This document shows, piece after piece, positions 45,820 to 54,745 of a stretch of DNA of 64,000 nt. Each line of letters opens with the position of its first letter. Position 1 is the stretch's first letter. The notes under the pieces were generated by a model, which saw only the letters and a program-made list of their open reading frames with translations, was not told the DNA's origin and made no database searches. Source of the stretch: Candidatus Trichofilum aggregatum. Lineage in GTDB: Bacteria > Chloroflexota > Anaerolineae > Promineifilales > Promineifilaceae. The position numbers and the translations under genes were made by a program. Where the stretch lies: the NCBI GenBank assembly GCA_016716885.1, contig JADJUV010000011.1, positions 41,528 to 105,527 on the forward strand, given 5' to 3'.

Positions 45820-46809
45820 ATGAAAATATTGATGATCGGTGGTCGGGTGTTTTTGGGGCGGGCCATTGTGGATGCGGCCCTGGCCCGTGGGCATGAAGTA
45901 ACCCTGTTTAATCGGGGCAAGAGCAACCCCGAACTGTACAACGACCTGGAGCAAATTCACGGCGACCGGGACGGGGGTCTAGATGTATTGGCTGGACGGC
46001 GTTGGGATGCCGTGATAGATACCTGTGGCTATATCCCTCGTCATGTCCGCGATTCGGCTACTTTTCTGGCCGACAAAGTGGATCATTACACTTTCATTTC
46101 TACTATCTCGGTCTACTCCGATAACAATATTGTTGACATGGATGAAAGTGGGCCGCTGGGTACGCTGGAAGATGAAACCGTGGAGCAGGTGACCGGAGAA
46201 ACCTACGGCCCTCTGAAAGTGTTGTGTGAGAAAGCGGCGACAGAGGCAATGCGCGGCCGCGCCCTACACGTCCGCGCTGGTTTAATTGTCGGCCCCTATG
46301 ACCGAAGCGACCGTTTCACCTACTGGCCGGTACGGGTAGCCAAGGGGGGAGATATTCTGGCTCCTGGTGACCCGCAAGACCCCACCCAATTCATTGACGT
46401 GCGTGACCTGGGACTTTGGACAGTACGCGCCACCGAAGACAAACTCACTGGCCCTTACAACGCCACTGGCCCCGATTACCCATTAACAATGGGTCAACTT
46501 CTGGAAACCTGTCGCCAGATCATCAACCCGGCCGCCACCTTTACCTGGGTTGACGATGCTTTTCTGGAAAAACACGAAGTAGGCGCATTTGTGGAAATGC
46601 CCATGTGGATACCCCAGAAAGATAATGCGGGTTTCAGCACCATTAATTGTCAGAAAGCCATCGCCACAGGAATGACCTTCCGTCCTTTGGCAGACACCAT
46701 CCGCGATACGTTAGAATGGGCGAACACCCGCGTGGATTATGCCTGGCCTCGCACCCTCACCCCTGAGCGAGAGGCAGAACTTCTGGCCGCCTGGCGTAAT
46801 CAGGCATAA
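45820..46809 (+). CDS. NAD-dependent epimerase/reductase (atypical SDR)
   Basis: The 329-residue protein starts MKILMIGGRVFLGRAIVDAA, a GGxxFLG cofactor motif, then DAVIDTCGYIPRHV and FISTISVYSDN. The usual Tyr-x3-Lys is seen as YGPLKVLCEK. FIDVRDLGLWTVRATED and the C-terminal helical region fit extended atypical SDRs such as the CSP41-like group. Substrate unknown. It starts after AAGGAGTAAAGG. Intact. Confidence 0.85.
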   Translation: MKILMIGGRVFLGRAIVDAALARGHEVTLFNRGKSNPELYNDLEQIHGDRDGGLDVLAGRRWDAVIDTCGYIPRHVRDSATFLADKVDHYTFISTISVYSDNNIVDMDESGPLGTLEDETVEQVTGETYGPLKVLCEKAATEAMRGRALHVRAGLIVGPYDRSDRFTYWPVRVAKGGDILAPGDPQDPTQFIDVRDLGLWTVRATEDKLTGPYNATGPDYPLTMGQLLETCRQIINPAATFTWVDDAFLEKHEVGAFVEMPMWIPQKDNAGFSTINCQKAIATGMTFRPLADTIRDTLEWANTRVDYAWPRTLTPEREAELLAAWRNQA

Positions 46810-46837
46810 GTTTAGAAGTTGCCCAAGTGGGCAACTT

Positions 46838-46954
46838 TACAAAGGGTGTGTTTCAAATAAGTTAGAGGAGAAAGGCATCCCCAGATGCCGACCTCATTCG
46901 CATCTAGGGATGTTCACTCCTCGCTCCCAACCGAAATGAAACACACCCCTTTAC
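46838..46954. repeat. MITE-like element, best GAGGAG-family copy
   Basis: The outer arms GGGTGTGTTTCA and TGAAACACACCC are exact inverse complements. The inner arms GAGGAGAAAGGCATCCCC and TAGGGATGTTCACTCCTC fold too. No coding capacity. A near-full copy is at 755-890. Confidence 0.75.
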
Positions 46955-47043
46955 AAATTGACGTAACGACCAAACTCGTTGCCTGGCTTGTCGAAACCTA
47001 TATGCCACTTTTGTTATGCCGGGGGGGGGGGGGTAAAGTGAAA

Positions 47044-47161
47044 TATAGCTGTTCAGATAATCATTGGGTATCTGTTCGTAGTGACCGCTTGAGCAGGCTA
47101 AGGCCCACCGCGGGGGGGAAAGCGGTCACTACGAGCAAAATCTTTTTCTTGAAAGCTGTAG
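47044..47161. repeat. AGCTATAG-ended hairpin element (copy 2)
   Basis: Shares ATAGCTGTTCAGAT, CGTAGTGACCGCTT, AAAGCGGTCACTAC and TTTTTCTTGAAAGCT with 45690-45798, with a changed centre. A run of about 13 G stands just upstream (47021-47034). The whole gap 46810-47305 is repeats plus about 140 bases with nothing visible. Confidence 0.7.
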
Positions 47162-47305
47162 CCGCTACACCCCGTCGGACTAAGGGCGGGAAATTTTCCC
47201 TAACCCATTCAATCAGGTATACTCCCGGCAAATTTTAAGGTACAATCTGCCTTGAATATCAATTTGCCCTAATCAATTAGTTGCTTCATCGTTCGGGAAA
47301 ATCTT

Positions 47306-48085
47306 ATGCTTAATTCCAACCCAGACATTCAACGTATCCTGACTGTGGACGACAATCCTTACACCTTGAGAATTGTGGAACATGCTCTTGATAAAGCAGG
47401 ATATGAAGTACTGACGGCTAACTCCGGTCAGGATGCCATGAACGTCATTCAGAAACATGGTTTACCCCATTTGGCCATTGTAGACATCAATATGCCAATT
47501 ATGGATGGGTTTGAATTTTGCCGGACAGTTCATCAGTTCAGTGACTTGCCGGTTATTATGCTTACCGCCGTTAACGAAGAAGAGACCATCATCAAGAGCA
47601 TTGAAGAATTTGCGGAGGATTACATCATCAAACCGTTCAGCCCCAATGAGCTAATCGCCAGGGTGAAACGGGTTTTACGACGAATTGGCACATTTTCTTA
47701 TGCCCTGGCTCCAGTCACCAAGATTGATGAACGGCTCTCCATTGATTTTGCCAACCGGGAGGTGATTGTAGATGGCGAAAAAAGCTCACTCACCCCTACG
47801 GAAACGAAGTTGTTGTATGTGCTGATGCGGAATGCCGGGCAGGTCGTGACCACCGATTTCTTATTACGGCGCATCTGGCCGCTTGAAGAGGCCTACGAAG
47901 ATCGGCTTCATGTTCATGTGCATCGGCTACGGCGTAAAATTGAAATTAATCCCAGTAAACCGGAGTATATTATTTCGGAACGGGGATCGGGTTATAGCTT
48001 CCCCTCGAAACCGGTACATACAACGATCATGGACCGCATTGCCGCGGCCGCGGGCACAGCCACCGGTAACTCCGTCAACGATTAG
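47306..48085 (+). CDS. OmpR/PhoB-family response regulator
   Basis: The receiver domain (residues about 8-120) has the acidic pair DDNP, the phosphoacceptor in VDINMPIMDG near residue 56 and Lys in IIKPFSP. The winged-helix output at residues about 140-235 has LTPTETKLLYVLMRNAGQVV and HRLRRKIEINPSKPEYI. The end is Ala/Thr-rich. No kinase adjoins it; the sensor kinase at 61.9 kb is the only one in the window. Confidence 0.92.
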   Translation: MLNSNPDIQRILTVDDNPYTLRIVEHALDKAGYEVLTANSGQDAMNVIQKHGLPHLAIVDINMPIMDGFEFCRTVHQFSDLPVIMLTAVNEEETIIKSIEEFAEDYIIKPFSPNELIARVKRVLRRIGTFSYALAPVTKIDERLSIDFANREVIVDGEKSSLTPTETKLLYVLMRNAGQVVTTDFLLRRIWPLEEAYEDRLHVHVHRLRRKIEINPSKPEYIISERGSGYSFPSKPVHTTIMDRIAAAAGTATGNSVND

Positions 48086-48110
48086 GCTCAGTCTCCCCCC
48101 CATAACAGCA

Positions 48111-48137
48111 AAAAGCCGGCAGTAGCCGGCTTTTTTT
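48111..48137. terminator. Terminator between the response regulator and ruvA
   Basis: AAAAGCCGGC-AGTA-GCCGGCTTTTTTT is flanked by A and T runs and serves both convergent genes. Confidence 0.9.
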
Positions 48138-48161
48138 ATTGTTTGGGAAAATCAATATAAC

Positions 48162-48743
48162 TTAGCCCCGGTCAAGCAGTTGCAACGCCTGTTGTACTCG
48201 TTCATCAATAGATTTGAGTTCGCGGGGGAGTTTTTGCAGAGCGGATTGGGCTTCAACGATGCTGAAACCCAGGGTAGTGAGTACGTCAATCACCTCACCA
48301 TCTACATCACTGAGGAGCGGAATGGGGGACGCGGCCGCGCTCAAATCCAACTTGTCCCGCAGATGAAACATAATCCGCTCGGCCGTCTTCTTGCCAATAC
48401 CCGGCACCCGCTGGAGTACCGCTGGCTCTTCGCGCAAAATAGAATTTTTCAATATTTCCGGACTGAGGGTAGACAGAATCGCCAGGGCGACTTTTGGCCC
48501 CACCCCATTCACATCCAGCAATACCAGAAACAGGGCCAAATCCTCTTCGCTAACAAACCCAAACAGGGCTAACTCATTTTCGCGCACCAGCAGATGGGTA
48601 TGCAAGAAAATGGTGCGCCCCACACCACCCACGTTCTCTAGCACCGTTTTGGGCACGGCCACCCGTACCCCCACACCGCCCACCTCAACCACCAGGTCGG
48701 TTTTGCCAATGTGGGCCACAGTTCCGCGAAGAGAAGCAATCAT
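48162..48743 (-). CDS. ruvA: Holliday junction DNA helicase subunit RuvA
   Basis: The 193-residue protein has an N-terminal OB-fold (MIASLRGTVAHIGKTDLVVE), HhH motifs (LLDVNGVGPKVALAIL, LQRVPGIGKKTAERIMFHLR) and a C-terminal RuvB-binding domain. It binds four-way junctions. It follows ruvC in the leftward yebC-ruvC-ruvA unit; ruvB is not in the window. Confidence 0.97.
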   Translation of the reverse strand: MIASLRGTVAHIGKTDLVVEVGGVGVRVAVPKTVLENVGGVGRTIFLHTHLLVRENELALFGFVSEEDLALFLVLLDVNGVGPKVALAILSTLSPEILKNSILREEPAVLQRVPGIGKKTAERIMFHLRDKLDLSAAASPIPLLSDVDGEVIDVLTTLGFSIVEAQSALQKLPRELKSIDERVQQALQLLDRG

Positions 48744-48825
48744 AGTAGCTTGTCAGCTTGTCAGCTTATCAGCTTGTCAGCCAGCTTAAGAAGCTGAAGG
48801 GCTGAAATGCTGAATTGCTGACAAG
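48744..48825. repeat. AGCTTGTCAGCTT tract between ruvA and ruvC
   Basis: GCTTGTCAGCTTGTCAGCTT and reverse words TGCTGAATTGCTGACAAGCT form a direct and inverted array. Related to 59812-59952. Confidence 0.7.
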
Positions 48826-49314
48826 CTATCCATAAAGTTGTTCGTAACGAATATACTGCGAATGCGTAATAGCCACGGCCAGGCTGTCGGCGGCGTGATC
48901 GGGGCGGGGGGTTTCTTCCAGGTTGAGTAAATTACGCACCATCAGTTGGACCTGGGCTTTGTCCGCCTTGCCGTAACCGGTCACCGCATCCTTAATCTTG
49001 GCCGGGGAATATTCGGTAACGAGCAGACCCGCATGGGCACAAGCAAGGGAGATGACCCCAACAGCTTTGCCCACCTGGATGGCCGAGGTGATGTTTTTGC
49101 CGAAGAAGAGTTCTTCGAGCGCGGCCGCGTCCGGTTTATATTCCTTTATTAAGGCTTGAACCGCCCCATAAATCAATTGTAACCGGCTTGGAATGGGGTC
49201 ACCGGCTTCTGTACTAATGACCCCATAAACCACCAGATGCAATTCGCCCTCGATTACATCCACCAAACCATACCCCGTTTGGGCCAACCCCGGATCAATT
49301 CCCAAAATACGCAT
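48826..49314 (-). CDS. ruvC: Holliday junction resolvase RuvC
   Basis: The endonuclease cleaves junctions. Starting at ATG 49314 (MRILGIDPGLAQTGYGLVD), the catalytic acids are in GIDPG, ALEELFFGKN and RPDHAADSLAVAI. 162 residues, typical. The frame extends eight codons upstream, but this start matches the family. Confidence 0.97.
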   Translation of the reverse strand: MRILGIDPGLAQTGYGLVDVIEGELHLVVYGVISTEAGDPIPSRLQLIYGAVQALIKEYKPDAAALEELFFGKNITSAIQVGKAVGVISLACAHAGLLVTEYSPAKIKDAVTGYGKADKAQVQLMVRNLLNLEETPRPDHAADSLAVAITHSQYIRYEQLYG

Positions 49315-49383
49315 ACACAGGACTAAGGCTGGAGGCAAAAGGCATGAGAACTCAGTCCTCAGCCCTCAATCCTCAGCACGCAT

Positions 49384-50127
49384 TTAGGCTTCCATAAGGG
49401 CCATCGCCTCTTCCGTGACATCCAGAGAAGAATACACATTTTGCACATCGTCCAGGTCTTCCACTCGTTCAATAAAATTTAGCACCTGAACCGTCTCTTC
49501 GGGCGTCAGCGTCATGGGGTTACTGGGATCATAAATCATACTGGCTTCTTCAAATTCGTAACCTGCATCTTCCAGCGCTGTACGCACGGCATAGAAGTTT
49601 TCCAGGTCCACAAAAATCTCTACCGATTCGCCGAACTGAATATCGTCAGCTCCTGCATCGGCCGCCACCATGAACAGTTCGTCCTGATCCACTTCCTGGG
49701 TAATGTTGATGTACCCTTTGCGCGCAAATTGCCAGGAAACCGCCCCCGCCTCAGCCATGTTGCCGCCATATTTGTTCAGAACGTGGCGAATATCGGCAAT
49801 GGCCCGATTGCGGTTATCCGTTACCACTTCGATGATCAGGCCAATACCATGAGGGGCATACCCTTCATACACTGATTCGATCAGTTCTAACCCTTCAATT
49901 TCGCCGGTGCCACGTTTAATCGCTCGTTCCACATTGTCTTTGGGCATGTTAGCGGCGCGGGCTTTTTCCATTGCCAGGCGCAAACGAGTATTAGAGTTGG
50001 GGTCGCCACCCCCTTCACGGGCAGCGATGGTGATTTCTTTCGCTACTTGCGTAAAAGCCTTGCCACGTTTCGCGTCCGCGGCCGCTTTCTTATGCTTAAT
50101 TGTTGACCATTTCGAATGTCCAGACAT
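49384..50127 (-). CDS. yebC: YebC/PmpR-family protein
   Basis: The 247-residue protein starts MSGHSKWSTIKHKKAAADAK and has EGGGDPNSNTRLRLAMEKAR and ANMPKDNVERAIKRGTGE. The family acts as a DNA-binding regulator and, by more recent work, a translation factor at polyproline sites. Located upstream of ruvC as in many bacteria. ATG 50127 was chosen over a start six codons upstream. Confidence 0.95.
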   Translation of the reverse strand: MSGHSKWSTIKHKKAAADAKRGKAFTQVAKEITIAAREGGGDPNSNTRLRLAMEKARAANMPKDNVERAIKRGTGEIEGLELIESVYEGYAPHGIGLIIEVVTDNRNRAIADIRHVLNKYGGNMAEAGAVSWQFARKGYINITQEVDQDELFMVAADAGADDIQFGESVEIFVDLENFYAVRTALEDAGYEFEEASMIYDPSNPMTLTPEETVQVLNFIERVEDLDDVQNVYSSLDVTEEAMALMEA

Positions 50128-50267
50128 ATCCTTTCTCCAAACCAAATGACCTTTGCGGTCACAACATGTTGATCAATATGAACTTAAACTGACGGGGGAT
50201 TTTATCACGCTTTTTCTTGGCTGTCGCCACGCCTTGGAGCATTCACAGGGTAACCGCATACTCGGCT

Positions 50268-50368
50268 TTTCCCCCACCCCTAGCCCCGCCCCCAGGGGCG
50301 GGGAATTTTTTAAGGGCCGGTTATTTCCCCCTTCCCGGCGGAAAGGGAGTAGGGGGATGGGTTCATTT
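50268..50368. repeat. Cloverleaf repeat, copy lacking arm 2
   Basis: CCCACCCCTAGCCCCGCCCC, GGGGCGGGG, CCCCCTTCCCGGCGG and TAGGGGGATGGG are present. The variable arm is reduced to GGGCCGGTTATT, with no complement. Confidence 0.7.
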
Positions 50369-50438
50369 TGGGGAGTAGGCAATCGCCCTCACCGTGGGCT
50401 TCCCTGACAACTCATAGGGTTTGTGCTAAACTTTTGCC

Positions 50439-50612
50439 ATGATAGCGGGTGCAGCGTTATTTCTGACCATTGAATTAGGTGGTATGCGCGTTAGTAGCGC
50501 CAGCACCTTAGGTGAACTCCTGGCGTTTATGGCCGGGTTACTGTTTCTCACCGGGCTGACCGCCATCCTGTTACGCTGGAACCGTCGCACCCGCCCCGAT
50601 CCGTTTATTTAG
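50439..50612 (+). CDS. Small membrane protein, unknown
   Basis: A 57-codon frame starts MIAGAALFLTIELGGMRVSS and contains one clear membrane helix (LLAFMAGLLFLTGLTAILL), followed by a basic end RWNRRTRPDPFI. It lies between yebC and efp. The ribosome site is weak and no homologue is recognised. Confidence 0.45.
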   Translation: MIAGAALFLTIELGGMRVSSASTLGELLAFMAGLLFLTGLTAILLRWNRRTRPDPFI

Positions 50613-50667
50613 CATCACCTATTTGCACACAGTCGGATTTCCCCAGAAAGCCGATTTTTTATGACCA

Positions 50668-50696
50668 AGCGAAGGGATACTCTTGTGTTCCTTCGT
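50668..50696 (+). promoter_or_regulatory. Hairpin in the efp leader
   Basis: GCGAAGG and CCTTCGT pair around a 14-base loop, about 75 bases before efp, followed by TTTTGTTGTTT. It may be a terminator of the small upstream gene or a leader structure. Confidence 0.35.
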
Positions 50697-50770
50697 CTTT
50701 TGTTGTTTAGGGCAGGTTGTTTTACCTGATACTTTACGCCAACAGGCGAATTTGATTTGAGGAGATTACG

Positions 50771-51328
50771 ATGATTGATGTAAACCAATTACGACGCGGC
50801 ACTTCTTTTGAATTTAGTGGCAACCTCTACAAAGTGACCGAGTACGAACACAATAAACCGGGACGGGGCAAGGCTACCATCCGGGTGACCGTGCGCGATT
50901 TACGCACGGGTTCCAATGTGCAATTAACGTTCAACTCTGGTGAACGGGTGCAGGATGTGCGCCTGGACAAACGGGTGATGCAATATCTTTACGACGACGG
51001 TCAGTTTTATACCTTCATGGATATAGAAACCTACGAACAACGGCAAGTGGCACATGATTTGTTTAGCGGCGATGCTAAATACCTGACGGATAATCTGGAG
51101 TTGGAATTGCTCTTTTATGAGAATGAAATTTTGGACTATGAATTGCCCATCACCATAGAAATGGAAGTAGTGGAAGCGGAGAATGCGGTGGCGGGTGATA
51201 CGGCGACTGGGGCCAAGAAAGAGATCGTGACGCAAACGGGCCTAAAGGTAAAAACACCGTTGTTTGTTAATGTGGGTGACCGCATTCGTATTGACACCCG
51301 GTCTGGGGAATACCTGACACGCATCTAA
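50771..51328 (+). CDS. efp: Elongation factor P
   Basis: EF-P relieves ribosome stalling at polyproline. The 185-residue protein has MIDVNQLRRGTSFEFSGNLY and ends VGDRIRIDTRSGEYLTRI. The tip of the modified loop reads HNKPGRGKA: Arg32 aligns with the Lys34 that is lysylated in E. coli, with a Lys two residues on. The start follows TGAGGAGATTACG. Intact. Confidence 0.96.
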   Translation: MIDVNQLRRGTSFEFSGNLYKVTEYEHNKPGRGKATIRVTVRDLRTGSNVQLTFNSGERVQDVRLDKRVMQYLYDDGQFYTFMDIETYEQRQVAHDLFSGDAKYLTDNLELELLFYENEILDYELPITIEMEVVEAENAVAGDTATGAKKEIVTQTGLKVKTPLFVNVGDRIRIDTRSGEYLTRI

Positions 51329-51337
51329 AAACCACAG

Positions 51338-51412
51338 CCCCGCACCCTAACCCTCTCCCCAGGGAGGAATAAGCTCCCTTCTCCCAGTAGGAGAAGGGCC
51401 GGGGATGAGGGT
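51338..51412. repeat. CCCTCTCCC-type hairpin repeat
   Basis: CCCCGCACCCTAACCCTCTC and GGCCGGGGATGAGGGTG form outer arms, with a CTCCCTTCTCCC/AGGAGAAGGG inner arm. It looks related in design to the cloverleaf family but differs in sequence. Confidence 0.5.
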
Positions 51413-51438
51413 GATTTTTATAGCTGACCTGACCATTT

Positions 51439-51486
51439 GTGGTGCGTGGCGTGTGCTCTTATCATTTCGTACACGCCACGCGCCAC
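51439..51486. repeat. GTGCGTGGCGTGT hairpin
   Basis: A 16-base arm at 51439-51454 matches its inverse at 51471-51486 with one mismatch. It lies directly upstream of the permease start and is related to 10675-10723. Confidence 0.6.
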
Positions 51487-51494
51487 GGTTCTTT

Positions 51495-52397
51495 ATGAAG
51501 TTTTTCACCTCGCTCCGCGGCCGCGCTCCCGGCTATCAGGCCCAACTCCGTCTGTTTTTGCTTCCCTACCTGGTAGGGACTTTTGTTTTAGTTGGGTTGC
51601 CAGCCCTGTTCACCATAGGCATGGCCTTCACCGAGTTCAACGGCGTGGCGCGGCCGCAGTGGGACGGCCTACGCAATTTTCAGCGGCTGTGGGAATCTCC
51701 CGTCGTCCGCCTGTCCCTGCGTAACTCCCTCATTTTTCTGCTCCTGGCGGTTCCTCTGCGCTTACTGGCAGCCCTGGGTCTGGCTCTACTCCTACAACGC
51801 AAAGAGCGGCTGTTTGGCTTTTATCGGGCCGCCATCTACCTACCCACCGTCATCCCCGAAGCAGCTTATGCCCTGCTCTGGTTATGGATATTTAACCCGT
51901 TTTATGGCCCCCTGAACATGATGCTGGGAGCCATTGGGTTGCCTACGCCAGACTGGTTAGGCGACCCCAACACCGCCATTTTGGCGATTGTGCTCATGTC
52001 CTGCTTCCAGATTGGCGAAGGGTTTATCGTTCTGATTGCCGGGCTGCAAAACATTCCTCGCGCCCTCTATGAAGCGGCCACCGTAGACGGAGCCAGTAAT
52101 TGGCAAGCCTTTTGGCGCATCACCCTGCCCCTTATCTTCCCCTGGATGCTTCTGCTCACGGTGCGCGACATCGTCATGAGTCTGCAAAACACCTTTGCCC
52201 CCACCTACATTTTGACCTATGGTGGGCCATATTATGCGACGACCTTTGTGCCATTGCTTATTTATGAGCTGGCTTTTGACCTGTTTGATTTTGGCCTCGC
52301 GGCCGCGCTCATGGTCATCACCTACCTCATCCTGGGCTGGCTCATTATGGGGTTGGTCAATGCCGTCGGTGGCTGGCGGCGCGACCATGAAAGTTAA
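51495..52397 (+). CDS. Sugar ABC transporter permease (MalF/UgpA type)
   Basis: The 300-residue protein has about six membrane helices and the EAA loop (YEAATVDGASNWQAFWRITL) that contacts the ATPase. ATG 51495 gives MKFFTSLRGRAPGYQAQLRL. With the second permease and the binding protein downstream it forms a carbohydrate importer (CUT1 family). No ATPase gene is present, so a shared MsmX-like ATPase is inferred. Confidence 0.92.
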   Translation: MKFFTSLRGRAPGYQAQLRLFLLPYLVGTFVLVGLPALFTIGMAFTEFNGVARPQWDGLRNFQRLWESPVVRLSLRNSLIFLLLAVPLRLLAALGLALLLQRKERLFGFYRAAIYLPTVIPEAAYALLWLWIFNPFYGPLNMMLGAIGLPTPDWLGDPNTAILAIVLMSCFQIGEGFIVLIAGLQNIPRALYEAATVDGASNWQAFWRITLPLIFPWMLLLTVRDIVMSLQNTFAPTYILTYGGPYYATTFVPLLIYELAFDLFDFGLAAALMVITYLILGWLIMGLVNAVGGWRRDHES

Positions 52398-52405
52398 GGG
52401 ATGGT

Positions 52406-53260
52406 GTGACGATGCCTAAAACCAGTCAGCGAGTAACCGTATCCCGCCTTCTGCGCCATCTGCTCGCGGCCACGATCTCCCTGCTTTTCCTGTTGCCTGT
52501 TTACTGGATGCTCGTCTCATCCCTGGGTGAACCAGGCCTACCCCCGCCGCGGAGTATCGAATGGTGGCCCCCCGATGCCCAATGGAGCAACTACCCGGCC
52601 CTGTTTGAACAGCTACCGATGGCCCGTTACCTGCGGAATTCGCTCTTAGTCGTCGCGGCCGCGACCCCCCTCACCCTGCTCACCGCCTCCCTGGCCGGTT
52701 TTGGCCTCAGCCAACTCCCGGACAAATTACGTCGCCGCACCGTCAACTGGAGCGTGGCTTTTTTACTCATCCCCGCCTCAGCCGTCTGGCTTTTCCGTTT
52801 CCAGCTTTTGCGCTGGTTTGGCCTACTCGATAGCCTCTGGGCGCTGATCGTGCCTGCCTTTGCCGCCAGCAGTCCCCTGTTTGTACTCCTCTATTTCTGG
52901 TCCTTTCGCCGCGTGCCTGGTGAACTCATCGAAGCGGCCCGGCTGGATGGGGCTGAGGCCGGACAGGTGTGGTGGCGTGTCGGTTTACCTCTGGTACGGC
53001 CCACGACTGTGGCCGTAGCCGTGCTGACTTTTGTCCTTTATTGGAGTGACTTTATCAGCCCGGTTTTGTACATCTATCAGGCGCGGTGGTACACTTTGCC
53101 CATTGGTTTGCAACTTATCAAACAACTGGATGCCACCAACTGGCCGTTACTCCTGGCCGCGGCCGCGGTCATGACCATCCCCATCATCCTCGTCTTTTTT
53201 CTCCTGCAACGCACCTTCCTTAGCAACCTTTCTCTCGGCGAACTGTTTGATCGTGGCTAA
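52406..53260 (+). CDS. Sugar ABC transporter permease (MalG/UgpE type)
   Basis: The 284-residue partner permease has the EAA loop IEAARLDGAEAGQVWWRVGL and six predicted helices. It starts eight bases after the first permease's stop, with two possible ATGs (52406, 52412). It carries two GCGGCCGC copies and, at 52466, one near-copy (GCGGCCAC). Confidence 0.92.
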   Translation: MTMPKTSQRVTVSRLLRHLLAATISLLFLLPVYWMLVSSLGEPGLPPPRSIEWWPPDAQWSNYPALFEQLPMARYLRNSLLVVAAATPLTLLTASLAGFGLSQLPDKLRRRTVNWSVAFLLIPASAVWLFRFQLLRWFGLLDSLWALIVPAFAASSPLFVLLYFWSFRRVPGELIEAARLDGAEAGQVWWRVGLPLVRPTTVAVAVLTFVLYWSDFISPVLYIYQARWYTLPIGLQLIKQLDATNWPLLLAAAAVMTIPIILVFFLLQRTFLSNLSLGELFDRG

Positions 53261-53302
53261 AACACCCCTATAAAACGACTTCACCCACAAGAATGAAGGA
53301 TT

Positions 53303-53360
53303 TAACCACAGATTTCACAGATTTTTCTTTGCTCTGCGTTCTCTGCGTCTCTGCGGTTTA
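53303..53360. repeat. Diverged CACAGA/TCTGCG inverted repeat
   Basis: ACCACAGATTTCACAGATTT faces CTGCGTTCTCTGCGTCTCTG in the gap before the binding-protein gene. Related to 1294-1380 and 11581-11697. Confidence 0.55.
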
Positions 53361-53381
53361 TTGTTTTTACAGGAATTCCCC

Positions 53382-54668
53382 ATGAAAACCTTCTTGCCTC
53401 GTTTTGCCTGGATTTTGTTGTTGATAATGCTTCTCACCAGCCTGAGCGCGTGTAGCGGCCGCGACGATAACACCGTCACCTTCTCCGTGTTTGGCGACCC
53501 GGCGGAGTTAGCCGCCTACGAAGGGCTGGTCGCCGCCTTCGCCACCCAACACCCGGACATCACCCTGGAATTGCGCCACGTGCCCGGCCAAAACGATTAC
53601 CGCCAACGGCTAGCCGCCGAATTCACCAGCGGCAACCCACCCGATATTTTCCTGCTTAACTACCGCCGTCTGGCCCCCTTTGCCGATGATGGCGGGCTGG
53701 AACCCTTAACCAATTATCTGGCTAACAGTCAGGTCATTCAGGAAAGCGATTTCTATCCCACCACGATTGCCCCGTTTAAATGGGCCAATGAGTTGTGGTG
53801 CATCCCGCAAAATGTCTCCAGCCTGGTGGTTTATTACAACCAGGATATGTTTGCCGCGGCGGGTGTGCCTCTGCCCACCAATGAATGGACCAGAGATGAT
53901 TTTCTCGCGGCCGCGCTGGCCCTCACCAAAGATGTGGACGGGGATGGCCGCATAGACGAGTACGGCGTAGGTCTAGAAGCCAGCCTGTTCCGCCTGGCCC
54001 CGTTCGCCTGGCAAAACGGCGGCGACATCGTAGACGATCAGACGAACCCCACCCGCCTGACTTTGGACACACCACCCACCAGAGCCGCCTTCCAATGGTT
54101 AGTCGATTTGCAGACTGTGCACCATGTAGCCCCAGACCGCACCGCCGAATCAGCCGAAGAAAGCGAAAGCCGCTTCTTGAATGGGCGGTTAGCCATGTTC
54201 TTCAACAGTCGGCGCGGCGTGCCCACCTACCGCACCATCACCAGCTTCACCTGGGACATTGCTCCCTTGCCCAGCGCCACCACCCCCGCGGGCATTTTGC
54301 ACAGCGATGGCTACTGCATGGCCGCCGCCACCGCCAACAAAGAAGCCGCCTGGACTTTTATCGAGTTTGCCAATTCGGTTGAAGGACAGACGCTCATCGC
54401 CGCCAGCGGCCGCACCGTACCCTCCCTTATTAGCGTCGCCGAATCACCCGCCTTTCTGGATGGTCTGCCCCCGGCCAGTAGCCACCTCTTTTTAGAGACC
54501 ATTCCCCTGCTCCGGGCTGTGCCCACCATGAGCACCTGGATTGGCATCGAAGAGACGGCGGGGCGGGAAGTGGAACGGGCTTTTTATGGAGAGGCCACCA
54601 TAGATGAAGCGATTGCGGCCGCGATCCAACTCACCCAGCCCTACTTTGATGACGCCAACGAACCATAG
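53382..54668 (+). CDS. Sugar ABC transporter substrate-binding lipoprotein
   Basis: The 428-residue extracellular protein has a signal ending in the lipobox LTSLSAC and is of SBP family 1 (MalE-like): VTFSVFGDPAELAAYEGLVA near the start, PDIFLLNYRRLAPFADDGGL, and a C-terminal KEAAWTFIEFANSVEG. The GCGGCCGC right after the lipid Cys encodes SGR. A terminator follows. Confidence 0.92.
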   Translation: MKTFLPRFAWILLLIMLLTSLSACSGRDDNTVTFSVFGDPAELAAYEGLVAAFATQHPDITLELRHVPGQNDYRQRLAAEFTSGNPPDIFLLNYRRLAPFADDGGLEPLTNYLANSQVIQESDFYPTTIAPFKWANELWCIPQNVSSLVVYYNQDMFAAAGVPLPTNEWTRDDFLAAALALTKDVDGDGRIDEYGVGLEASLFRLAPFAWQNGGDIVDDQTNPTRLTLDTPPTRAAFQWLVDLQTVHHVAPDRTAESAEESESRFLNGRLAMFFNSRRGVPTYRTITSFTWDIAPLPSATTPAGILHSDGYCMAAATANKEAAWTFIEFANSVEGQTLIAASGRTVPSLISVAESPAFLDGLPPASSHLFLETIPLLRAVPTMSTWIGIEETAGREVERAFYGEATIDEAIAAAIQLTQPYFDDANEP

Positions 54669-54680
54669 GGGCTGGTCAAT

Positions 54681-54711
54681 GGCCCGGCTGTTTTGCGCCG
54701 GGCTTTTTTAT
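54681..54711 (+). terminator. Terminator of the sugar ABC operon
   Basis: GCCCGGC and GCCGGGC pair around TGTTTTGC, followed by TTTTTT. Confidence 0.85.
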
Positions 54712-54745
54712 CTCGTCACTTTTGTATCAACCTGGAGAACCGAGT

